DNA of 46,023 bases. Origin: a bacterium (GTDB lineage: Bacteria > Planctomycetota > Planctomycetia > Isosphaerales > Isosphaeraceae). Under the pieces are notes generated by a model. That model saw nothing but the letters and a program-made list of their open reading frames with translations. It did not search any database and was not told the origin of the DNA. Location: assembly GCA_016125085.1 (NCBI GenBank), contig WGMM01000042.1, positions 1-46,023 of the forward strand, written 5' to 3'. Shown here in pieces: positions 10,756 to 17,654 of this stretch; the first letter of the stretch is position 1, and each line of letters starts with the position of its first letter. The position numbers were made by a program, and so were the translations under genes.

Positions 10756-11619
10756 TCATCCCACGAACTGCACGTCGACCCTGTGCGGGATCAGCCCGGC
10801 CTCGGCGGCACGGTCCAGCAGGGTCTGTACGGCTTTGCGGCCGATCGGGCCGTAGTCGACTGTCCACTCATTCACGTACATGCCCACGAACTTGTCGGCC
10901 AGGGCCGGGTCGAGGTCACGGGCGTAGGTCAGGGCATAATCCAGGGCTTCCTGGCGATTTTCCAGGGCGTAAACGATCGATTCCTTCAGCAGCCGGCCGA
11001 TCGTGTCGACCGCCTCCGGGCCGAGATCCTTGCGGACGACGTTGCCCCCCAGCGGCAGCGGCAGCCCTGTGGTTTCGTACCACCAGAATCCGAGGTCGAC
11101 GAGCTGACGCAGGCCCTTGTCCGGGTAGTAAAGCTGGCCTTCGTGGATGATCACTCCGGCGTCATAAGTGCCGTCGAGAACACGGTCGATGATCTGATCG
11201 AACGGTACGACTTCGACCGGAGCCTTTTCGCCGAAGCACAGGCGAAACGCAAGATACGCCGTCGTCAGCATGCCCGGGATGGCGACTTTCACTTTGCCGG
11301 CGCGGATGTCGTCGAGGGTCAGGTCAGGCTTCGTCGTGATGACCTTCGGGCCATACTTGTCGCCCATCGACGATCCGGAAGCCAGCAGGGCGTATTTGTC
11401 AGCCAGGTGAGCGAACGCATGGATCGAAACGGCCGAGACTTCCAGCTCGCCATGGCGGGCACGGTCGTTGAGCGTCTGAATGTCTTCGAGCTGATGCACG
11501 AAACGGAGTCCGCACGTGTCGATCTTGTCGTGCGTCAGGGCGTAGAACATGAAGGCATCGTCGCTGTCCGGGCTGTGTCCCACACGGATGACGGTCTTGT
11601 CTGCGGTCGCGGATGTCAT
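10756..11619 (-). CDS. mqnD: menaquinone biosynthesis protein, 1,4-dihydroxy-6-naphthoate synthase type
   Basis: A 287-residue protein with the MqnA/MqnD periplasmic-binding-protein-like fold. Visible signatures are GHSPDSDDAFMFYAL near the N-terminus, the SAVSIHAFAHLADKY segment, and IIHEGQLYY in the second lobe. In the futalosine pathway MqnD converts cyclic dehypoxanthinylfutalosine to 1,4-dihydroxy-6-naphthoate, a menaquinone precursor. The HSPDxDDAFMFY motif favours MqnD over MqnA. The start is ATG 11617-11619, with GAGACGAGA upstream. No other futalosine gene lies nearby. It may be cotranscribed with the SLOG gene 151 bases upstream. Confidence 0.85.
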   Translation of the reverse strand: MTSATADKTVIRVGHSPDSDDAFMFYALTHDKIDTCGLRFVHQLEDIQTLNDRARHGELEVSAVSIHAFAHLADKYALLASGSSMGDKYGPKVITTKPDLTLDDIRAGKVKVAIPGMLTTAYLAFRLCFGEKAPVEVVPFDQIIDRVLDGTYDAGVIIHEGQLYYPDKGLRQLVDLGFWWYETTGLPLPLGGNVVRKDLGPEAVDTIGRLLKESIVYALENRQEALDYALTYARDLDPALADKFVGMYVNEWTVDYGPIGRKAVQTLLDRAAEAGLIPHRVDVQFVG

Positions 11620-11770
11620 GATCTCGTCTCGAACCTTCGGATGCGGTGGCTGCCGATCATCCGTGCCAGGCACGGATTCGGCGCGAAGTCGAAAGAGTCA
11701 TGATAGGCAATTCCAGCCGGAGCGTACAGAGTGGGCGTATGCGCCGAGAAGTCGTCCACGGAATCGACGG

Positions 11771-12373
11771 TCAATTCCGATCGTACAGGATCGATCTGAC
11801 GATCGACCGGACGGACTCGACGACGATTTCGATCGGAGCCCCCGCATCCGCCAGCGTTCGCCAGTGTTCCTCCGGGATTCCAGGCGAAGGGGGCTCCGGC
11901 CGATGGAACGCCCCCGCATGGCCACCTGTTCTGGCCACAGGGATAACTGGAAATCCCTTTAATACAGCGACTTCCGCTTCATGTTCCGTGCCCGGCCCGC
12001 CTTCGATCATGAGGTAGATCTGGCCGATCCGTCCCAACACTTCCCGGCGATCTTGGAAATCGAATCCCGCACCGATCGTGACGCCACTTTCGCAAGGCCC
12101 TGAGCCACGAGGAAGTAGGTGGAACAGCTTTTCCGGTTTGGCCGATTTGATTCGTGTCGCAGCAAAATATTGCCCGAACGTGAGGCCGACGCCGTCCATT
12201 CCGCCAGTGACAGCGACGAGATCATCCATCGACGCCAGATCCATGGCGATGGCTTCGCAAATGCGGCCGCTGTCCGCGCCCCAGAATTTCGTGCTGCCGA
12301 TCACCACGAGCCGCGGCCCTGGCGATATCTGGCGGAGTACGGCATTCGTCTCTGTTTCGTAATGATCGTTCAT
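11771..12373 (-). CDS. SLOG-superfamily (LOG/DprA-like Rossmann) nucleotide-binding protein
   Basis: From ATG 12371-12373 (GAGAG upstream) the product has 200 residues. RLVVIGSTKFWG (21-32) is a first Rossmann strand and loop, TGGMDGVG lies at 56-63, and EGGPGTEHEAEVA (124-136) matches the GGxGTxxE signature of LOG-type phosphoribohydrolases. SLOG proteins bind or cleave nucleotides, and some sense nucleotide signals in defence or stress. This one departs from classical LOG proteins, so the substrate is open. A longer frame continues upstream to 12541, but it lacks a good ribosome site and resembles no SLOG N-terminus. A true LOG protein is encoded at 43377. Confidence 0.7.
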   Translation of the reverse strand: MNDHYETETNAVLRQISPGPRLVVIGSTKFWGADSGRICEAIAMDLASMDDLVAVTGGMDGVGLTFGQYFAATRIKSAKPEKLFHLLPRGSGPCESGVTIGAGFDFQDRREVLGRIGQIYLMIEGGPGTEHEAEVAVLKGFPVIPVARTGGHAGAFHRPEPPSPGIPEEHWRTLADAGAPIEIVVESVRSIVRSILYDRN

Positions 12374-12633
12374 CGTTCTCTCGCTTTCGTCGGGCCGGAC
12401 GACAAACCCGTCGGATGCGTTTAAGTTCTTATGGAATCGGCACCGAATCATACTCGATTCCTTGACCTGCGATCGCTCGGAAATCCGCTGGGCGGTGAAT
12501 CGAATTTCCTCTCGGAATCGCGTTATCTCTTTTCTTGCCATGGATCAGCAGAACATAATGTAGTCTCCTCATCAGCAGATATGCCTGCCGGATCTTCGTT
12601 CATCCTGGTCCACCCGCCTGTTCGAGTATCGTC

Positions 12634-14055
12634 ATGAATCGCCTCACGCCGGAACTCATCGAACGGTCGCTCACGCGGCGGGGCCTGATCCGCTACGGAA
12701 CCGGTGGCCTTGGGCTCACTCTGGGCGGTTACTGGCGTGCCGAGGCGGCATCCGAGACGCTCGTCACGAGCCGCCCCGTGAAGGCATGCATTCTCGTATT
12801 TCTTTACGGCGGGCCGAGCCATATCGACACTTTCGACATGAAGCCCGATGGCCCGGCCGAGATTCGGGGCGAATTCCGCCCGATCCAGACACCCGTCCCA
12901 GGCCTGACCGTGTGCGAACACCTTCCGCGCCTGGCCCGGCTCATGGACAAAGTCGCCCTCGTGCGTAGCGTCACACATCAGGCCCGCCTCCACGATTCAG
13001 CATCCATCCATGCATTGACCGGACGGCCGCTGGAAGGGCCGGACCGGGAGCTTTTCGAGCCTCAGCCGCAAACGACGCCGAGTTTTGGCGGGGCACTGGC
13101 TTATCTCAGGCGGACGGAGCGGATCGAAACGCCCCATGCCATCGTTCCGTTCCCCTTTCGTAACGTGCATCCCGTGCCGTGTCAGGGCGCGGGGTTTCTC
13201 GGTTCGCAGTATGACCCGCTGGTCATCGACGTCGATGCCACGAAAAAACGCTATGACGCTGAATCGCTCAGCCTCGCTCCGGGGCTTGATCGATCTCGCA
13301 CCGAATCGCGGCGCAAACTCCTGGAATCGATCGATCCGCAAGCGATCGGATCGACCCGGTGGCACAGTCAAATCGCCAAAGCCCACAGGCTTTTCGCTTC
13401 TGTGAAGATGCGTGAAGCTCTGGATATCGAACGTGAGCCGGCCGCCGTGCGTGACCGCTACGGTTTCGGCAAACCGGCCGTGCCAGTGGGCGAAGGCGGC
13501 GGTGGCGGCAATGGGGCGGAGATGGGCATCGCCCGGGAAATGCGCGGGCAGAACGTGCTCCTGGCACGTCGGCTGGTCGAAGCCGGCGTTCCGTTCGTGA
13601 ACGTCAACGACTTCAAGCAGCAGGGCCAGAACTGGGACGCCCACTTCAAGTGCTTCAATCAGCACAAGAATTTTCTGTTGCCCCAGGCCGATCAGAGTAT
13701 CGCCGCGCTGATCGAAGATCTCGATGCCCGGGGCATGCTCGACGAAACCCTTGTCGTCGTGATGGGCGAATTCGGGCGGACACCCAAAATCAATGGCGAC
13801 GGTGGCCGCGACCACTGGCCTGACTGCTACACCGTCATGTTCGCCGGGGGCGGCGTGAAGGGTGGTGCAGTTTACGGTGCCAGCGACCGGCAGGGGGCCT
13901 ATCCTTCGCGCGATCCGGTCACGCCGGGCGATATTGCGGCCACCATCTTCTGGCGATTCGGGTTCGATCCGGCTACGGAGATTTACGACCAATTGCAACG
14001 CCCGCACCGGCTCGCTTCAGGCGAACCGATCCGGGCGATTTTCGAATCGGCTTGA
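12634..14055 (+). CDS. DUF1501 domain-containing exported protein
   Basis: A 473-residue protein of the DUF1501 family, related to the alkaline-phosphatase/sulfatase superfamily and abundant in planctomycetes. The N-terminus has a twin-arginine-like signal (SLTRRGLIRYGTGGLGL). Family signatures are FLYGGPSHIDTFDMKP (about residues 56-71), VVVMGEFGRTP and GGRDHWPDC. The role of the family is not established. Unlike the other DUF1501 genes here it has no PSD1 partner. The start ATG 12634 has only a weak ribosome site. The 260-base gap to the divergent SLOG gene contains a CATAAT hexamer that could be its -10 box. Confidence 0.9.
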   Translation: MNRLTPELIERSLTRRGLIRYGTGGLGLTLGGYWRAEAASETLVTSRPVKACILVFLYGGPSHIDTFDMKPDGPAEIRGEFRPIQTPVPGLTVCEHLPRLARLMDKVALVRSVTHQARLHDSASIHALTGRPLEGPDRELFEPQPQTTPSFGGALAYLRRTERIETPHAIVPFPFRNVHPVPCQGAGFLGSQYDPLVIDVDATKKRYDAESLSLAPGLDRSRTESRRKLLESIDPQAIGSTRWHSQIAKAHRLFASVKMREALDIEREPAAVRDRYGFGKPAVPVGEGGGGGNGAEMGIAREMRGQNVLLARRLVEAGVPFVNVNDFKQQGQNWDAHFKCFNQHKNFLLPQADQSIAALIEDLDARGMLDETLVVVMGEFGRTPKINGDGGRDHWPDCYTVMFAGGGVKGGAVYGASDRQGAYPSRDPVTPGDIAATIFWRFGFDPATEIYDQLQRPHRLASGEPIRAIFESA

Positions 14056-14079
14056 TTCAGGCTGACAGGGCTTGAACTT

Positions 14080-14664
14080 TCAGCCCGTCGGTTCCACCTG
14101 ATAATGGCGGTTGATGAAGTCGTTCTGAATCCAGAGCAGTTTCGTCAGGGCCCGGATCGACTTCAGCGCCCGGGCAGAATCGATCGGGGCATCGGAGATC
14201 GTTTCGATCAACAGGTCCGAAAGCATGCCCATCAGGGCGTTCATCTGAACGATCGGCACTTCGATCTTCGAATTCCCCGCATGGGTCGTGTGGATCTTCC
14301 CGACCATGTCCAGATAGGGCACCATTTTCGCGTCGCACGGTTTCGTGAGAATTTGCGTGAGATAGCGCTGAAGGTGCTCCTTGCGGAACTTGATCTGCGG
14401 GTGATTCGCGTCAATCTCCGCCAGGCTGGCGGGCACCTGGCCTTCGAAGCCCGACTGGCGGTCGACGAAGTGCCGGGCCGTGGCGTCGAAGGCCAGCAGC
14501 TTTTCGTAAGTGCGTTCGACGATTTGCGGAATCATCGGCCCCAGAAAGGGGCCGATGGCTTGAACGGCCGAGGCATCCGCCGGAGTGAATCCGATGAACT
14601 CCGCCAGGAATTCGAAACGGTAGACCAGGTCGGATTCGAGCCGCGGTTCTTCGATGGTTTTCAT
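14080..14664 (-). CDS. protoglobin-domain haem protein
   Basis: A single-domain protein of 194 residues starting at ATG 14662-14664, only 17 bases after the hcp stop. It has the globin-sensor/protoglobin pattern: an N-terminal helix FLAEFIGFTPAD, a middle helix RKEHLQRYLTQILT, and YLDMVGKIHTTHAG, whose VGKIH (His 125) matches the proximal haem ligand of globin-coupled sensors. It carries no signalling output domain. Single-domain protoglobins bind O2, CO or NO. The position directly behind hcp suggests a role in NO sensing or removal, but that is inference. It converges with the DUF1501 gene, with an imperfect GGGCT/AGCCC hairpin at the junction. Confidence 0.8.
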   Translation of the reverse strand: MKTIEEPRLESDLVYRFEFLAEFIGFTPADASAVQAIGPFLGPMIPQIVERTYEKLLAFDATARHFVDRQSGFEGQVPASLAEIDANHPQIKFRKEHLQRYLTQILTKPCDAKMVPYLDMVGKIHTTHAGNSKIEVPIVQMNALMGMLSDLLIETISDAPIDSARALKSIRALTKLLWIQNDFINRHYQVEPTG

Positions 14665-14681
14665 GGTCTGCGTCAGGGTCC

Positions 14682-15968
14682 TCAGGCGCTCAACTGAACC
14701 AGTTCGCTGGGCGGTTCGGATTCGATCAGTTTCAGATCGAATTTTTCCTGAAGGATCTTGAACACATTCGGTGTGATGAACGCCGGCGGCACGGGGCCCA
14801 GGCGAATGCCTTTCACGCCGAGAGCCAGCAGGCTCAGGAGCACGGCCACGGCCTTCTGCTCGAACCACGAAAGTACGATCGAAAGCGGCAGGTCGTTCAC
14901 GCCGCAGTTGAAGGCCTTGGCCAGACCCATGGCCACCTGAACGGCGCCGTAGGCGTCGTTGCACTGGCCCATGTCCAGCAGTCGCGGCAGGCCGGCGACG
15001 GTGCCGTAATCATAATCCCGAATGCGGTATTTGCCGCAGCCGAGCGTGAGGATGACCGACTCGTGCGGCGATTGGCGGGCGAGCTTGGTGTAGTAATTCC
15101 GGCCGAGTTCCGCGCCGTCGCACCCGCCGATGACGTAAAACCGCTTGATTTCGCCCGCCTTGACGGCTTCGACGACTTTGTCCGCCAGGCCCAGAATGAC
15201 GCTGTGGTGGAACCCGATCGTCGATTCCTTCACCTTGTCTTCCGGCAGCGGCTCGAGTTTTTTGGCCATGGCGATGACTTCGGAGAAGTCGTTGCCCTTG
15301 ATCTTGTTGCCGCCAGGCACAGCCGTCACGCGAGTCGTGAACAGCCTGTCCTTATAGGTGTCCGGCGGAATGGTGATGCAGTTGGTCGTGCCGAGGATCG
15401 GCCCCGTGAACCGGGGGAAGTCCCAGGCCTGGTTCTGCCACGCGCCGCCGAAATGGCCCGCCAGATGGGGGAACTCCCGCAGCTTCGGATAGCTGTGTGC
15501 CGGCAGCATTTCGCCGTGCGTGTAGACGTTCACTCCCTGGCCGGCCGATTGGACGAGCAGGTCGTAAAGGTCGACCATGTCGTGGCCTGAGACGAGAATG
15601 CCCGGGCCAGCCTTGGTGCCTTCGTAAACGGTCGTGGGTGTGGGAGTTCCGAATTTTTCGGAGTGGCCCTGGTCAAGCAGTTCCATGACGCGGACATTCA
15701 TCCGGCCGCATTCCAGCACGAGATCGAGCAGACTTTCGAGGTCGAAATTGACGTTGGTGAGCGTCGCGAACAGAGCCTCTTCGATGAAGGCGCTGACGGC
15801 TTCGTCCGACTTGCCCAGCCGCCGGGCGTGGTTGGCATAGGCCGCCATGCCCTTTACGCCGTAGATGAGGATTTCCTGCAGCGACTGCATGTCCGGGTCC
15901 TTGCCGCAGACGCCCACATCCGTACACCCGATTCCGCTGCGCGTTTGTTCGCACTGGTTACAGAACAT
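14682..15968 (-). CDS. hcp: hybrid-cluster protein (hydroxylamine reductase), short form
   Basis: The start is ATG 15966-15968, with AGGGGA nine bases upstream. The product begins MFCNQCEQ and carries C3-x2-C6-x8-C15-x5-C21, the N-terminal FeS ligands. Later hybrid-cluster segments include NVYTHGEMLPAHSYP, LGTTNCITIPP, LTLGCGKYRI and DMGQCNDAYG. Hcp is known as an NO reductase and S-nitrosylase in enterobacteria and reduces hydroxylamine in vitro. At 428 residues it is about 110 shorter than class I/II Hcp, matching the class III form that lacks a segment after the Cys motif; class III is best known from anaerobes and thermophiles. No hcr reductase gene is adjacent. It forms a probable operon with the protoglobin and has its own sigma70-like promoter. 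Confidence 0.93.
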   Translation of the reverse strand: MFCNQCEQTRSGIGCTDVGVCGKDPDMQSLQEILIYGVKGMAAYANHARRLGKSDEAVSAFIEEALFATLTNVNFDLESLLDLVLECGRMNVRVMELLDQGHSEKFGTPTPTTVYEGTKAGPGILVSGHDMVDLYDLLVQSAGQGVNVYTHGEMLPAHSYPKLREFPHLAGHFGGAWQNQAWDFPRFTGPILGTTNCITIPPDTYKDRLFTTRVTAVPGGNKIKGNDFSEVIAMAKKLEPLPEDKVKESTIGFHHSVILGLADKVVEAVKAGEIKRFYVIGGCDGAELGRNYYTKLARQSPHESVILTLGCGKYRIRDYDYGTVAGLPRLLDMGQCNDAYGAVQVAMGLAKAFNCGVNDLPLSIVLSWFEQKAVAVLLSLLALGVKGIRLGPVPPAFITPNVFKILQEKFDLKLIESEPPSELVQLSA

Positions 15969-16059
15969 ATGCTCGTTTCCCCTGGTTGGACCTGGCTGAA
16001 TATTGCGTCGATTCGGAATGCTCGGGATAACTGGATCTTGATATCCCGATTGGTTGGTC

Positions 16060-16088
16060 ATGTTATTCGAGTATCGAAAGCCGGTCAA
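16060..16088 (-). promoter_or_regulatory. sigma70-like promoter of hcp-protoglobin
   Basis: Read on the minus strand: -35 TTGACC (plus-strand 16083-16088), a 17-base spacer and -10 TAACAT (16060-16065). This puts the transcript start near 16053 and gives a leader of roughly 85 bases before hcp. No convincing FNR, DNR or NsrR site was seen. The rest of 15969-16472 holds only this promoter and the terminator of the next gene. Confidence 0.55.
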
Positions 16089-16326
16089 GAGTTCTTTAGG
16101 AAAATTGGATCCGGATATCGCCAGAAGTTTTCCGGAACGAATTCCGATGGCGTAATACTTTTCGAATCAACGGATTCCGGCACTGGTGCCTGATTCGTGT
16201 TTTGATCTCAGGAATCTTATTTTCATCGAACCATCCGAAACCGACTCAGTGCGAATTCACCGGGCAGAGGAGATCGGAGTCCCGGGATTCGCTTGCATCG
16301 ATAATTTCGCGTAACTCTGGAAACCG

Positions 16327-16365
16327 AAAAAAGCCCGGCCCCCGTGTGAAGCGGGGGCGCGCGGC
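16327..16365 (-). terminator. intrinsic terminator of the Gln-repeat lipoprotein gene
   Basis: On the minus strand a GC-rich stem (GCCCCCG / CGGGGGC core plus five outer pairs interrupted by single-base bulges) is followed directly by TTTTTT (plus-strand A-run 16327-16332). It lies about 110 bases after the lipoprotein stop and before the hcp promoter. Confidence 0.75.
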
Positions 16366-16472
16366 TCTGGAGGAGGGAGTCGTCAATCTGCTGTCATTCG
16401 GAACCGTCGTTCGCTGACATCGGATGCAGGTTGCCCAGGGCGCAATCCGTTCGTCCCCTGCTTCCGGTTTCG

Positions 16473-17267
16473 TCAGTCGATCACGCCCAGCGGGTCACCC
16501 GCCTGGCCACTGCCGACGTTCTTCCGTGAACTTGCCTGGTACGTGATCCGGCTCGACGAACCGGATCCGTTCGGCGTCCGCCAGGCGCTGGTCTTCGAGG
16601 CCCCGGGTTCCTTCCCGCCGGATCCGGCCGGTGCTTTGCCGCCCGGCGATTCGCCTGGTGGAATCACTTCCAGGCGAGGTTCTTCCGGCGTCGATGGATC
16701 AGGCTTCTTGACCGTCGAGTCGATCCCGTTGGTCGGCTTCGGCGTATTGTCGAGGTTCGTCATCGGCGGTTTTTCCATGATCACCTGCGGGGCTTCCGCC
16801 GGAGGTGCCAGGTTGTCGATGACGCTGGAAGAAGATTCTTCCCTGCGGGGAGTCAGCCCGGACGTGACTCCTGCTGAAGGCGGTTCGAGCGGAGTTTTGG
16901 AATCGCCGAACGAGGGCACGACGGATGACGTGGTGCCGCCCTGGCGCGGTTCCAGGATGATCGGCGGTTCGCTCGGCGTTTCGGCCGGGGTCGACTCGCG
17001 TTGCTGGATGATCCCGCCCTGCTGTTGCTGGATGATCGCCCCCTGTTCCTGCTGAACGATCGCGCCCGGGGTTTCCACAGCGGTGTAACCCTGGTCGACG
17101 ACGACGGACTGGGAACGGGTCGTGCTGGTCAAAAATCGGGGTCGCATCGAAGTGCGGCGCCCGCCATGGCAGCCGGACAAATTCAACGCGCAAGTGATGC
17201 CTAATGCGATGGCCGGTATACGGAGAGATTTCGAACGCCAAAGGCGTCCGAACGGGGAGCTTCTCAT
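16473..17267 (-). CDS. hypothetical Gln-repeat lipoprotein
   Basis: A 264-residue protein with a basic N-terminus, a hydrophobic segment (IPAIALGITCALNL) and a lipobox LSGC (Cys 33), so it is probably exported and lipidated. Residues 68-91 are three tandem eight-residue units (GAIVQQEQ, GAIIQQQQ, GGIIQQRE). The rest is low-complexity Pro/Ser/Thr/Gly, likely disordered. No enzymatic domain is visible. It resembles no family I can name. The start is ATG 17265-17267, and the gene ends in its own terminator. Function unknown; a surface or periplasmic linker role is possible. Confidence 0.75.
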   Translation of the reverse strand: MRSSPFGRLWRSKSLRIPAIALGITCALNLSGCHGGRRTSMRPRFLTSTTRSQSVVVDQGYTAVETPGAIVQQEQGAIIQQQQGGIIQQRESTPAETPSEPPIILEPRQGGTTSSVVPSFGDSKTPLEPPSAGVTSGLTPRREESSSSVIDNLAPPAEAPQVIMEKPPMTNLDNTPKPTNGIDSTVKKPDPSTPEEPRLEVIPPGESPGGKAPAGSGGKEPGASKTSAWRTPNGSGSSSRITYQASSRKNVGSGQAGDPLGVID

Positions 17268-17654
17268 GGTGTGATGCCTTGTTGCTGTCGCTCAAAATGC
17301 GGGCCGTCACGATGTCGGGTCGCGAAATCGGACGCCCGCGAATGCTGTTCGAGCCTTCGATGTCGTTTCATTGGGAAACTTAGCCGAACTTTAGGGGGCG
17401 TGGCGGGAAAACAGGTCCGGAAAAGTCGCATGCAGTCGCCAGTTCCGGCACGTTCGTCGCCGTCGATCCGCATCGCGAAATATTTTCGGAAAAGATTCAA
17501 GATTCGGGCTCGTGATGGAGCAACGCTCCGGCCCTGACGGATGTTCCGTCACGCTTGGCAAGCGCCGGGCCGAACGGTTATGCTGAACGACTCAGTTTCG
17601 CGCGGCCGCATCGAGGAACGATCCGGCCAGGTCCATCGAGGGTCGTCATCGCTC
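17268..17654. other. divergent intergenic region upstream of leuS
   Basis: About 390 bases between the lipoprotein and leuS. A 7-bp hairpin (17535-17541/17545-17551, TGACGGA/TCCGTCA) and a 5-bp one (17516-17528, GGAGC/GCTCC) lie in the leuS leader. No T-box consensus and no convincing promoter was found. Confidence 0.4.

Noticed and set aside
16039..16054. FNR/DNR-like site near the hcp transcript start
   Set aside because: Only one half-site (TTGAT/ATCAA) is present; the other half does not match.
17268..17654. T-box riboswitch upstream of leuS
   Set aside because: No T-box consensus and no specifier-loop structure; only two short hairpins.
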